Source: Mytilisepta virgata
Taxonomy: Eukaryota; Mollusca; Bivalvia; Mytilida; Mytilidae
Direction: 5' to 3'
DNA: 64,000 nt
NCBI GenBank assembly: GCA_028015205.1
Contig: CM051516.1
Location: 30,208,230-30,272,229, forward strand
Part shown: piece by piece, positions 28,101 through 43,100 of the stretch
How positions within the stretch are numbered: the stretch's first letter is position 1
How the letters are laid out: every line of letters starts with the position of its first letter
Translations under genes and position numbers: made by a program
Notes under the pieces: generated by a model
The model's database searches: none
Seen by the model: only the letters and a program-made list of their open reading frames with translations
Told to the model about the DNA's origin: nothing

Positions 28101-31100
28101 CAAATAAACACCTATTTTGAAAAGGAAATAAACTAAAAAAATAAATTCCCTCCCTACCTTGCAATTTTTTAAAAAAATAGGTGGCCTAACTTACATGAAA
28201 AAAGTATACATATAATTATTTGTATTACAGTGTGGAAACCCAGCTTATGTTGGTAAATGCAAAGAATGTGGTAGGGAAATAGGAGGCCAGGGGTATAAAC
28301 TGAGGCCAGGAAATGAACTAGATCCAGGGTAAGTTAATGAGATCATGGAGTATTAACATTACTGGATGTAGGTTAAGTTATATAGTTCAGGGATATAATC
28401 TGAGGCCTTGATATGAACTGTATCCAGGATAATTAATAAGGGTCTAGGTTAACAGATATCGAGTTTGAGGTTGTGGTGCAAAAGTTAAAAGTTCCTTCCT
28501 TCAACAAAGCTATTCCTTGTTTAAAACAAAAAGTTGAATATATATGTATTCACATCCCTCACTGGTGACAAGTAAACATGAAAAAAAAACGCTAAAGGAG
28601 ATTTAAGTAATGAATATTTGTTTCATCATATAGTGTAAACGACTTGCACAACACCCATATCTAAAATTTAGATACTACAATCTGCAAAGTTAAGACAATT
28701 TAGGATAAAAGATAGAATAGAGAATGGAAACAGGGGATGTATCAAAGAGACAACAACCCAACTAAAGAGCAGAAAACAGCCCAAGGCCACCAATGGGTCT
28801 TCAATGTAGCGAGAAAATCCCACACCTGGAGGCGGGCAGACTTCTTCAAATAAAAGTTGTTTTACATCACACCGGATATTTTTTCAGTGCTGACAGAACA
28901 GAATCTGGACATGTTTTGGGAAGGGCAACAAAATTACGGCCAATCATGGCACCAGAGAGAAAGTTAAACAGAGCATCTTTTGCAGTTTTAAGACTTTTGA
29001 CACATATTTCAATGTATGTTGGAGCAAATGTCAACTTACAGGTAAGTTATATAAGAATTTTTAAAGATCAACTTGAAGAGACTTTTCATAAAAACCCACA
29101 AAAACTACAATGACCAAATTGGCACTGAAACCAAAATAGTAGACATCTCAAATGGTATTTATTTTATAATGAATATAATTCTTGGTATTAAGGTGATTTT
29201 CAGACATTATTTACTGGTACATCTGTTTTTGGTTCTTTTGAAAATATTTTATTGGTGTCAAGTGCCTTTTTCAAATATAACATGACATCGTATTGTCTGA
29301 TGTAGCCAATAACATGAATAACAGCAGTTATGATTTTGACTGGTTAGCCTATGAACCTTGCTTATGATATTAATTTCAGCTGTATTTTATCAGGGAGAAA
29401 CAAATTCAAACTGGACATTGAAAATTTTGGGGAGGTACTCAAATAATCTATCTAAATCTTGTTTAGATTGCTACAAAATTTTACATAGAAAATTTCAGTC
29501 ATATCTTTTCTGGATTTTATAGGCAGTAACCCAGTCCATCAAACCTAACATAGAACAAAATGAAATAGCTGATTATTTACTGGAACACATTAATCTGGAT
29601 TTCGCATCTATACAGAATATACTGGGAAAGAACAAAGATGATATTCTGATACTTATACACCATCTGTTGGCAGATATAATGAAGAAACATACTATAGCAG
29701 TTATCGGTGAGGTTTTTACCATCAAGTGGAAATAATATACAGACATAATTATTGTAGTTATTGATAAGTTTAGTAACTAAAGTTATGTACATGTTATTTA
29801 GAAATCTTTTTTTGTGTGCAATACAAAATTTTAGTAGAAATATATTTGAAACTAACACATGTACACAAAATTCTAATATAGCAGGAACGTAAATTCTGTT
29901 ATATCCGAGTTCTTGGTTTAGATTTTGAGTCACAAGATAAGGATTTCTTATTACGGCAGTGTGTTTCATACGTACATGTTCCAGCTCTATAACTTTTGTT
30001 AGATGCCATGTTTGATAAGTTTAGTTATATAATCAGAAGGTAATTATTTCAATAATTTCAGTTGCACAACTTTTGTTTTAGCTGATGTTTAATTGGTTTA
30101 GTTATATGGTCATAATATAATGATTACCTGTCACAACAGTGAGTTCCATGCAATTTACATGATGCTGCAATGGCAGGGAACAGGCATTTGACGAGACTTA
30201 CTTTCGCATAACTTTTGTTTTATTCTGGTTTTATTTTTTTAATTCAATGAATATAAGGTATTGATGTCATGTCATATGGCAGTGACTTTTGTGTATTTTG
30301 CAGACTAGAGTACTTTTCTTTTTATTTATCAGGTGAAAATTACCCTGCCGGTATCTGTGGATTACAAAACAAAGACTCCCGAGCACAGTGGGAGGAACAG
30401 TTTGCCAAACGATACATTGATCCTGTCCTTCAGGTAAACATATACTCATTATAATGTGATGTGACATGTGAATCATTCAGACTACATATAATAAAACAGT
30501 ATTGGCTACTAATAAGGATTCAGTCACTTGATTTTGTTTAGAGGGGAGGCAAGAAAGGTATAAGAAAAAAAATCTCTGGCTCCAAAATTGTATCTTATGA
30601 CTTTCTAAAAGCGTGCAAGAACCTTTATTATTTTAAATGCTTTCTGTCATCTAAAAGTTCAGTGACCTAAACATTAGAGATTTTATACTAAGGTTTATTA
30701 ACCAATGAAGTGAAATACAATAGAAATTAAATTTTCTTTATAAATCAATGAACCAGAACAATACGACTTCCAAAACTGAGTCAATATGGCTTCAAACAGG
30801 GCGAATACAAAAATTTAACTTCCGGTAAAATATGTCTATAAAGGCAATATCTAGAAAATATAACTTTATTAGTAGATGAAATACAAGTGTCAAACTCGAA
30901 TGGTACAGTGACACTATATCCTGATCACTATTAAAATATAAAACAAAATACAGAAAACAAAAAAAATATCAACAGAACAAAATTTAAATACAAATTTACA
31001 AAAGAAAAAAAAGCTGATGTACTGGGACAATACAGCTTAGCGGGGCAATACACTTCCAAAACACAGCAATATGGCTTCTAAAACAGGGCCAATAGAGCTT

Positions 31101-34100
31101 CAAAAAAGGCAAATACGAAAATTTTTAATGCCGGTAAAATGTATCTATAAAATCTATATATATCTAAAATTTATAGATTTTATGCAATAAAGGCAATATC
31201 TAGCAAATATGACTTTATTAGTAGACAAAATACAAGTGTCACACTCAAATGGTACATTGACACTATACCCTGATCTCTATTAAAAAATGAAACAAAATAC
31301 AGAAAACAAAAAAAAATATCAACAGAACAAAATTCAAATACAAATTAACACGACATAAACTTCATTATCCCTGACAGCTCATGTTACATGTACTTTGAAC
31401 ACTAATAGTATGGAACACTAGAATTTTCTTCAGTATTGATCAATGAACCGATCCATGCCATATTTGACTTGCATCTGTCATTGTTTAATAAAGGTGTCAT
31501 GAAATGGGTGTTTTCTTACGGAAACTGTAATGTGCCCTTGACAGTCGTATAGGGCCTCAATGTGCTGTATTGGCCTTCGGTGATGCCTCGGGCCAATAAA
31601 GCAGACCTCGACCCAATACGACTGCCTCCGGCACAATACACAAAAACACCCATTTAATGACACTATATAACTGAATGAAATACTGAGTCAATATAATAAT
31701 ACAAAATCTAAGATCCTTTTCTTATACATGTATATTGCAGGATAAAGAAAACATTATAGGACAATGTAATCATAGAATACTGAATGATCAGAGGCTTGGT
31801 AAGATAATTATAGGTTTTAAAAAAGTAAAAAATTGGATATTTTAAAATGATACCTTAAACTATTTAATTTCAAAATTAATCTAGTTACAAATCAGCTTCA
31901 GGCAATTTTGATATGAAACTAAACAAAGACAGTTGACGAAAGCCACATTCACTTTTCATAAGTATTGCAACCAATGTGTCCTACAATATTTATATTAATT
32001 GTGTGTATTCAGCATCCAGGTACAAAATGTAAAATTCATCTGCTTATGACTTATGACATCAACTTTTGCTAAGTATGATATGCCATATTTATATTTATTC
32101 GACGTTCCAATTTTCTCATACTTATGATTCTTATCAACTTTATAAAATATTAAATGTAATTTTAAAATATTATATGTAATTCACAGTCATTCAGATATTT
32201 TATGGAATATATGTGAGGTATACTTATATTCTCAACATGTCAGTTTAATTGAGAAGCTCGTAGACCAAATATCTACAACTAACCCAAAACATTCATGTAA
32301 CATAAATGTGCTGTTCCTCCTTGTAGATTGTAGGTACATCAAATATCAAGATAATAAGTTTCTAGTAATAATAGATGTTTTTATCATTTAGGTGCTGATC
32401 CACTACTACAGATATTATACGAGACAAATAAGCCCCAAGAAACACAAGACATCAATACGCTACAAGAAATACCAGCTGTTTGGAGATACAGAGCTCTGAT
32501 TTCTGTCAACCATCTCAGACAGAACTTAGATACTACTAAACAGAAAATAAATGTGTTGAAACTCTTCCTGAAGGAGGTAATTGACTCTACAGTTTAATTT
32601 ATTCTGATGCAATGGTTCTTCAAATCTTTTGTCAATGATGTTTGGACATGTGATTTATCTAATCAAGAGTTATAGATTACTACTGTAACTTACACAGGAG
32701 TATAAACAGGTTTTTTTTATTCTTCTTTTCTTTCTTTTCCATTATTTAAGGTATTACATGTAGTTTGAATAAATGTTCCATTATTGAAAATTAGGCACTA
32801 CCTCTTTCACTTGCTATTAAAATAAGAAAAATAATAAGAAATTAAAATTTTGACATAAAATATCAACAATGAAACATCCTACAAAACAAAAAGAGAGAGA
32901 AAAAACACAAACATTAAATATAAACAGTCAGGCTAGTCACAACTGATTAGGATAGCCTGATTTGGTAGAGGCATTTAAATTCGGAGGCTTTAAACGGATT
33001 GTATGGATGTCCAAAGCTGCCAACTTATCTATCATATGTTTAGTAATCACATTTAGATTTTTGATATAACAAAGACTGTAATACATTACAGGATCACCAT
33101 TTGAGAGCTATCAGATTTGTACCAAGTATTATAAGACTGCAGAAGATACTCATACAGAAATACAACAGGAAGTTAGACAGGGCTGAAGCTACTACACTGA
33201 CTATTGATGATGTTAAACAGCAAATGAGACAAGGTTGTAGAAAATAGTGTAGAATGAAAATAATGATCAAACTGCCTTTTCACAGAAATATTACGCATGA
33301 TTACTCTTTTTATTAGCTCACCTGGCTATGGCCAGGGTGAGTTTTTGCCATCACTTAGCGTCCGTCGTCCGTCCGTCGTCCGTCGTCCATCGTCCGTCCG
33401 TCGTCCGTCCGTCGTCCGTCCGTCGTTAGCTTTTCATTCAAACATCTTCTCCTCAGAAACCATTTGGCCAATTCCAACCAAACTTTGCATGGGTGGTGTA
33501 TGGAAGGTCCTCAACAAAGTTTCCTCATTTAGTTCTGATTGGTCAAGAAACATGGCCACCAGAGGCAATTCTTGTTTCTGATTGGCTGATTTTCAAAAAT
33601 CTTCTCCTCTGAAACCGCTGGGGCGATTGGTTTGAAACTTGATAGGAATGATCTATGACATATCCCCTACAAACGATCCTCAATTTATTTTGATCTGACA
33701 TAAAACATGGCTGTCATAGCTAAAAATAGAATATAGGGGTGCATGTATTGTTTTTGGCTTATAACTTAAAAACCGTTACAGATATCAAAAATCTGACAGG
33801 GATAAAATTGATCAGCATGACAAGATCTACCTACCCTGAAATTTTGAAGGAAATCCCAAAACCCATTTAGGAGTTATTGCCCTTGTTTCGTCAAATTTTC
33901 AAAATTTAACAGTTTTCGTCATTTATCTCCAAAACTATTTGAGATAGAAGTGAAATGTAAATCTGAAAAATATTTGCCATGTTGAGGTCTACCTACCCTG
34001 AAATTTTAAAGGAAATCCCAAAACCCATTTCGGAGTTATTGCCCTTTTTTGTCAAATAAATTTTCCCTGAACAATTGAACCAATTGCAACAAACTTGGTC

Positions 34101-37100
34101 AAATAGTTGATTAATTGTCCAATGAAAACCAGACTCCAGGTGAGCGATACAGGCTCTGGTGAGCCTCTAGTGTCTCGTATATTAATATGGAAGGGGCATA
34201 CAGATTTACCCTTATCTGTCTGTCCGGCTTGGTTAAGTTTTTGCATTTTGAATTTCTCAGAAACCCATTGTGTGGGAAACATGATGCCTGTAGAGGCTCA
34301 TAGAATTGCAATGAAGCCTTTGGGAAGTCACAATTTCATCATCTCCTCCAATTACAAGGCCAGTATTAACTAAACTTGTAAGGAATGAATGTATGGAAGG
34401 ACCTCATTTCATTCCAGTCAGCTAAGCATTGATATATACACTAAATATGTTGTAGGTTATCTGCTTCATTTTTCAGGTGAGCGATTCGGGCTTACTTGAG
34501 CCTCTTCTTTTAAATCTCATAAAAATTCATTTAACAAATCATTATCACTTGAAGATTATTATTTAAATATTGAATATCTGATTGTAGAGAGAAGATTAAA
34601 AGACTTTTTGAACCTATTAGATGATTATAGTAAAGCCTGGAACTGTGTAAAAGATTCACTTGAAACTTATGGTAAGAATTTGTGAACTTGTTAGACAATT
34701 TTATTAAAGCCTGGAACTGTGTAAAAGATTCAATTGAAACTTATGGTAAGAATTTGTGAACTTGTTAGACAATTTTAGTAAAGCCTGGAACTGTGTAAAA
34801 GATTCACTTGAAACTTATGGTAAGAATTTGGGAACCTATCAGACACAGTAAAGCCTGGAACTGTGTAAAGTTTTACTTAAAACTTATGGTTAGAATTTGT
34901 GAACTTGTAAGCCATTTATAGTAAAGCCTGGAACTGTGTAAAAGATTTATGGTGCAAAGATTTTTAAATTTGATCCAAAAGTAACCTCTTACTTATTTTA
35001 AAAAAAAAGTTTTATATGAAATATATAGGCGGGAAATACTTTTGGCATATCACTGTATATTTTAAAACAAAAAGTAAATATTTTTCTAACAAAGTGACTA
35101 AGAGAATGCCAGAATAAAAGCATAAAATGAAACGTCGAACAGATAACATGAAAGTAACCCTTAAACAACCTCACTAACTCGTGTATATGCATAAAATAAC
35201 AAGATTTATCTCCCCTGAATAAATTTGTTAAGATATATAATTGATTTTTTGTCCTTTAATCTATTTGTATATTTTATTTTGAGAATTAAATCACTTACCA
35301 TCATTTTAAAATTTGATATGATTTTCAGTTTGTCCAGCTGATGAGGGTTTAGTTACAGTTGCTAAGGAATACTGCAGATCTGAAATTACAGAAAAGACTC
35401 CCATATCACACTTGATACCTACACATCGGGATGCAGGATTGTGTTCATATGTGTTACTGTTTTTCTTGTTGAAGAAACAAAATTTGTTTTTACAAAATTA
35501 TTGTGCTGAGAATAAACAAAAGTAAGTTATACCCCCACTCTAAAAGTGGGGGCTATATTGCATTTGTGAAGCAAAATTGTGTCCTAAATAATAATAACAT
35601 AACAAATGTCTATTTTAATATGTCCTTTGCTATGTAATATTGTCCATATGGAGGACATATCATATATAATATTGTCCATATGGAGGACATAATATCATAT
35701 GTAATATTGTCTTTCATGTGGATATAATTGCCTATTTAATATTATCAGACAGAAATGACTAACGGAAGGTTTGAAGTTTTGTAATAAAACTATATTATTA
35801 CATTGAGTGTGGTGAAATACCGGGATTTCCGAATGAAATCAAATCCGATAATTCACCAGTGAAATCGAAAGTCATATTTCACTCTAGGAAGTAGCAATAG
35901 CTGTCGCCAACAATGTTGCTATACAAACATCGTGGCGTAGTCGCATAAAAACATAATCCCTTGTATTTTCTCATTAAATTTTATGAATACACAGAATATG
36001 TCAATGTAATAAACAGAATAACTAATCTCGAAATTAGAATACCGAAGATCTACAACTCATGACCGAAAAACACTTATAATTCACTTGTGCACTCATGAAT
36101 TAATGTGTTGTTCGGTAACTTGTAGATTTTTAGGCTTTTCAAGATTAGTTATGCAATAATTATAAACATTTGAACAAAAATCTTAAATGATATTGAGCAA
36201 ATCAGTTTTTAAAACATAAATACATGTACAATGTAATATAATGATGTCGATATAATTTTATTGTACCATGTATACATTTTTACAGTATATAAAACTTTAT
36301 GACACTTTTATATGATATGTTAAGATGTCTAGAACATTTCACCTATAATATAGTTTTATGCTATATATTTTTTGTCTAATTATCAATTTTATGTGGACAT
36401 TGTAACATACACCTATGTAATAATGTCCACATAGGACAAAAAAAATATAGCAAAGGACTATATTTTATAGGTGAAAAATTTCCTGGACATCCTAACATAT
36501 GCTAATAGTGTCCACTGGACAATAATAAATATTTAAAAGGATCTAAATTGACAAGGATTGACAATTTTCCTACAGAAGGTTGGTGGTTCTCTCCTGGTAC
36601 TCCGGTTTTTTCCACCAATAAAAACTGGCCTGCCGCGAAATAGCCAAATGTGCTGAATACGGCATAAAACCCCAACTAAACAGATGAACATATTTAAAAG
36701 TGTTCGGAGGACAGAATGACATAGAGGACAAAATAATATGCCAACAGATTCACCTCGTCTGTTCGTTCGTGCGTTCATCCAGCAAATATTGCTGTCACAA
36801 TTTTCCCAGAAACTACTGAATGAAATGACTTTATATTTAGCCAGCAGCTTAATAGTGATGAGTTGTAATGTATGAGAATTTTTCAATATGTTGAATGAAC
36901 ATAAAATTTTCCGTCACCCTTTTCTCAAGTACTAATGATAGGAATGACTTCATACTTAGTCAGCAGCTTGACAACGATACTGTCGGACCCATTCTTCCTG
37001 TTTGCGTAATTTAAATTACGAGTGGGCGTATTCTTAGCACGACATTGCATGCATTCTTGTTTTAAGTGTGCCCCACCACAAATGTGGCTGGAGCATATAG

Positions 37101-40100
37101 ATTTATCTTTGTCCATCTGTCCGTATGCCCGATTTTGTTAAGTTTTGCTTTTAGGTTCATTTCTCAGAAACCTATAGTAATATATCAATGATATTACACC
37201 ACTACAGTCCTCTTGTATAGTACAACGCAGTTCAGCAACACTTGGGTCACTATGAGATACATTTCATGCTTCAGTGACTTTGGTTAAGTTTTGTGTTTAG
37301 GTTCATTTCTTTGCAACTAAGCATAGTGTATCAATGAAACTGTATCAGCGGATGTGCCTTTGGTAGTAATGAGCAGTCATACAATAATTGGGTCATTATG
37401 ACCTACATTTTACGCTTGAGGGACTCTGGTTAAGTTTTGCATTTAGGTTCATTTCTTTGGAACCAAGCGTATTGTATCAATGAAACTTCATCAGTGGATG
37501 TGCCTTGGATAGTACTGAGCATTCATACATGATGACCTACATTTTAGGCGGGGCACAATTTATAGTTTTTTAAGAAGCAGTTTATATTTTACACATTATA
37601 ATTTATTTAAACAAAAGATATGTTCCAAAATTTCACTTAAGTTATTTAACAATGTATTATTGGAATTATATAAAAAGAAAGCAAATTTATTGCTGTCCTT
37701 CATCTGGAGATTCACTTAAAAGATCTCAAGCTCACACATGACTGAATGGTCCAGAAACCCAAAGATTCAACATAATCCATGAAAATTGCCTGGAGCAGAA
37801 TAACTGCCCCTGGACAATTGCCTTACCTAATGTTTTCTGTTGTCCAAGAAAAAACACACTGCCATATCATCTAACATGTATCTTGTATGCCTTTTGATTT
37901 TGGGTATATTTGTTTTTTTGACAGGCATTATGTTTATGATAGTATTTGTTGGATTTTTTTTCTGTTATTTTTTGTAATCTATTGAATAAAATATCGTTAG
38001 TCCTTCAGTGACACAGGTGTGAATTGGTTGAGTTGGCATAAAACCACCAATGTTCAAATGACAAAAGGTTTTTTGAAAAGTTTATATATATATATCATAA
38101 AATATTCTGCAGTTTGAATAGAAAAAATGGAACTGTTCAGTATTTTTTTGTTTTCTTTATAGAGAAGACAGTTTACCTAAGGTTCATGTAAGAGATATAT
38201 CATCAGCTCATCTGATAAGTTACCATCCAGACAGAGATTTATTACCCATGGTGCTTGCCAACTGTAACTACTCATTTGAAGTAGGACAGGGAACAAAGGT
38301 GGAATACAACTTTACAAACTTAGAGAGGCAGCTGAATGACAGATTTCTTTTCTCTAAATCTATTATACATGGATTAGAAGAGGTATTATATTCAGAAATT
38401 TGTAGAAATGGCCATTTTGTCAAAATTTCGCATATTTTATGTAATATTTTGTGAATTTTGACATAGTCTGACACCTCGATCAAAATTGATTTGACTAGTT
38501 GTTAGAAATATTTTTCTTTGAAAATTATTTAAGTCAAGGGCCATATTGAATTTTGAAGATTAAGTTGCACCCAAAAAGCTTTTGAAATCATGGAAGTATA
38601 GTTTCGACACGTCCACAGTTACTATATAATTCTACACGGACTGTGTATTCATAAAAACATGACGTTCCATATTACATAGTTGGTAAATTAGGCATTTAAT
38701 GTCCTAATAATATTTCTGTTGAAAATTGGCCAATCATTTTTAATAGATAACGTGACTCTCCATATATTATGTAGATGACACTGATAATGGTGAAATACAA
38801 AAGAAAATCTGATATTTCACACTTGAAAGAAATGATGTTCTTTCAATCTTAGAAATGACATAATAATAGACTTAACCAATGTCATTGCATTGACAAACAC
38901 TGGCTTATAGTCACATAATGACATGAATTTCTAATCTCAATAATTTATTATTTCAGTAAATATTATCATTTTGACTGCAAGAAATCTTGAATTTTCTAAA
39001 TTATTTTTCTTTGTCTGTTATAAGTAATGATCACCATACCAAGTTCATGCTTTCACATATATTATCTTAAATAAATCATAAATTTTGATTTCAGATAGAA
39101 ACAATTACATATAGATCAGAGTCGACAAATTCAGTAGTTTTCAAAACATTGTGTGAAAGAGTTAAACAGGTTGGTAAAGTAGATACACTGTCATCTTACC
39201 TGATTTTATTTGATTAAAACTGGAAAAAAGTCATCATTGATTTAAAAATTTAGATTTTTCCTTGGTCATAAAGAGGACAAATATACCTAAGGAGCAAATA
39301 AAAAAAAGTAATCCATTTCTTTTTGTTTTCACGTAATAGCCCTTGAATGGAGTCCACTTCATATGAGTACAGAAACAGATCGGTGAGGAGAGAACACAGT
39401 TGGTTCCCATTGGAATGCCAATTTTTTCTTTTTATACGACCGCAAAATTTTTGCGGTCGTATATTGGTATGACGTTGGCGTCGTCGTCATCGTCGTCGTC
39501 GTCCGTCGTCCGTCGGAGTCTGTAGACATTTGGTTTTCGCACTATAAATGTAGTATAAGTTAATAGAAATCTACGAAATTTAAACACAAGGTTTATGACC
39601 ACAAAAGGAAGGTTGGGATTGTTTTTGGGAGTTTTGGTCCCAAAAGTTTAAGAATTAGGGGCCAAAAAAGGGTCCAATAAGCATTTTTCTTGGTTTTCGC
39701 ACAATAAGTCTAGTATAAGTAAATAGAAATCTATGAAATTTTAACACAAGGTTTATGATCATTTTTTGGAGTTTTGATCCCAACAGTTTAGGAATTAGGG
39801 GCTAAAAAAGGGCCCAAATAAGCATTTTTCTTGGTTTTTGCACAATAACTGTAGTATAAATAAATAGAAATCTATGATATTAGCTTGGTGGGCTAAGGAA
39901 GGTAATCCAAACACATTCCAAACACATTTAAAGTAAAATATTGTGTATGATTCAATTATGTATAAAGAAATGTTGATTGTTTTTGGGGTGATTTATAGCT
40001 GTCAATTTATTTTTAGAACTTACTATGAATTAATATTAATTTTAGCCATATGTCATTTTTTATTTTAAGACTTCAATGATGTATTTAAATGTTTAATTAT

Positions 40101-43100
40101 GTTTGCAAACTTCATGATAATTTTGAATAGGGATTATGACATTATCTTGAGGGAAAGATTTTTTTTTTTGAAAAAGGGAAAGTGGGGGGGGGGGGGGGGT
40201 GTCAAAATTTATGGGGTAAATATTAAATTGGCGGGGGGTGGGGAACATTTTTTTCTCATTTCAGATTTGTACTTAGTTTTGTTATTATGGGCCCAGTTTT
40301 CAAGTTGGTTCAAATTGGGGTCCAAAATTAAAGATAAAAAAGGGGTAATTTTTTTTTTTTTGGGGGGGGGGGGGGGGGTGGGGCATTTATCCACAGCATA
40401 TTGTATTGCACAAGAAGAAAAAAGTTGAATATAAATTCAAATCATATGACCAATTCTAAGTTTTTTGATTTCACTTATTCTGTGTCATAAACCTATTATG
40501 TATCAAATATTTCAATAAATTTTCAATTGCACAGTATTGTGTAATAGCAAGAAATTGATATGTGTGACCTGTTATCAAAACTTTATTATTAACAAATTCC
40601 ATTGGAAATTTGCCAATATCTTTAGTTTAATGAAGTTTGTTGGAAATTTGGAAATATAAAATTTGCTGATGAAGTTTTTTTGTTTATCTCATCTAAAATG
40701 CTTTTAAATTATGTATATTTAAAATTTACCATCCATGACTATGATGTCATTTTCTATTTTAATAAATTATGGTGTATTTAAATGGGCTGTTATGGTTGCA
40801 AAGTATCAAACGAAAGGGGGGGTGGGGTTTGAAAAAAAATTTAGGGGGGTGGGTAAATGAGAAATTATGGAGGGGGCAATTTTTTTATCATTTCATATTT
40901 CATAAATTAAAAAGGAAATTTCAGATTTCTTTTAGGAAAAAAAGGGGGGGTTACAATAATTTTTTTTTTTTTAATTTTTTTTTCTCATTTCATATTTCAT
41001 AAATTAAAAAGAAAATTTCAAATTTTTTTTAGCAAAAAAAGGGGGGGGTTACAATAAATTTTATTGTTTTTTGTTTTTTTTTGGGAGGGGGGGGGGGGGG
41101 GGTCAATGTGCATAGTGTATTGCACAAAAGCTAAAAAAGGGGTAAATTATTATTTTTTTTTTTTGGGGGGGGGGCAATTCTCCACAGCATATTGTATTGC
41201 ACAAGAAGCAAAAAATTGAATATAAATTCAAATCATATGACCAATTTTAAGTTCTTTGATTTCAGTTATTCTGTGTCAGAAACCTATTATGTGTCAAATA
41301 TTTGAAGAAATTTTCAATTACACAGTATTGCGCAATAGCAAGAAATTTATATGTGTGCCCAATTTTAAATTTTAAATTGGTTATTTCTGATTTATATATA
41401 AAAACAAATAATACTGATATGGTTTGAATAGGTAAATTAAAAATTTTTAAGTTCTTAGACAACATTCATTCTGTGTCAGAAATCTATGCTGTGTCAAATA
41501 TTTATTCACAATCCAAATTCAGTATTGTATCAAGCTTGAATGTTGTGTTCATAATTGCCCCAACTATTCAGGGTTCGACATCTGCGGTCGTATCTAGCTG
41601 CGCCCAGCGGAGCATTTTATTTTAAATTAGACTGCCAAATTCAACAAATATGTTGTCTATGAAAAAATATAACTTGTCTGTAATTTCATCTTCAGAATAC
41701 TTTTTGTCAGAATCAGAGTGTTTCTTCACAAATAAGCCTTTTCTCTACCTAGAACTAGAAATTTATACCTGCGTGTGCCATTTTTCTTGGAAAAACATTG
41801 ATGAACTACTTGTTTTAAGTGATCTTTTAATTGAGAATGTGGTTTGGTAGTGTAGAGTTTAGAGTCACATTTTTCTCAGGAACCACATTAGCCAGCTTCC
41901 TGATACTTGGCATAGAGCATCACTATGGAGAACTGTATCGTGCAAGGCAGTTTCAAATCTGTCACATATGTATCCACTTCTTGTTTGACAGAACTTCGAA
42001 TATTTTTGAAATAGAAAAATTTCTGTCTCATTTTTCTCAGGAACCTTATATTTGGCATAGAGCATCAGTATGGAGAAATATGTAGACAACACATGTCTTC
42101 CCTGGAACACTTACTACTAAGTGTTTTGTTGAAATGTGCATAATACACAGACTTTTTTGTGAGTTTCATTTTCAAATCGACTTTCACATTATTTGTGTGA
42201 AAAATTAACATGAATTTCAGTTTATATTTTAAACTAATTTGAATTTTCTTTCACTTTAATTTTACATTAATTTCGTAAAATTTCTTTCACATGAATTTCA
42301 AATTTATTACCACAGGCACTTGTTTCATAAAAATATGTCCTCTTCATCTTCCTTATGAGGAGGGGGACATATATTTTTTTGAAACAAGTGCCTGTGTTTA
42401 TTACCTGTGGATTTCACATGAACAATTTCATGTTAAAATTAAGTGAATTGTTCATGACTGAAAGTTTTCCATAATTTGCTAATTTCTTGATTTTAGTTAA
42501 GTTGACCTATATTCTTTAGCAAAATATAGATGTGTTCATGATTTTTCCTAAACTTTTCTACTTTACCCATGAGTCTTAAAGATAATACTTTTATAGTTTG
42601 CCACTTAAATAATTTGATTTTCTTTACTAAATTTTTTACACATTTCACGTGAGTATAAGTTCAATTAACATGAAAAAATTAAAGTAAAATTGGCATTATT
42701 TTATTGTGAATTTCATATTTCCAGTGAACATTGCTTTGGAACTGGTTATATAATGTGTTTATTTTATTATATATTCACAAAAAAATTGAGGCAAAGGAAC
42801 AGTTTTATTATTGGTAGAAGTCCATGTATTTTAAGCATTGTTTCTTCTACAGGAAAGATTGAATCCAGCAGTTCAAAGTCAGATCTGTTCAGAGTTACGT
42901 TTGAAATCCTACCCAGACCTATGTGAAAGTTTGGACAAATTAGATATAGCCATTAGTTTCCTTAAGTCTGTAGGATCAGATCCCAACAGCTCGTTGACTG
43001 ACTTCATTACAAAAACACTGAAAATTGATCATCCATTCCCCAGTCCAAAGGTAATGTATTTTTATTTTTTGAATTTTGAAGTAAAAGTTTTGTTTTTTAG

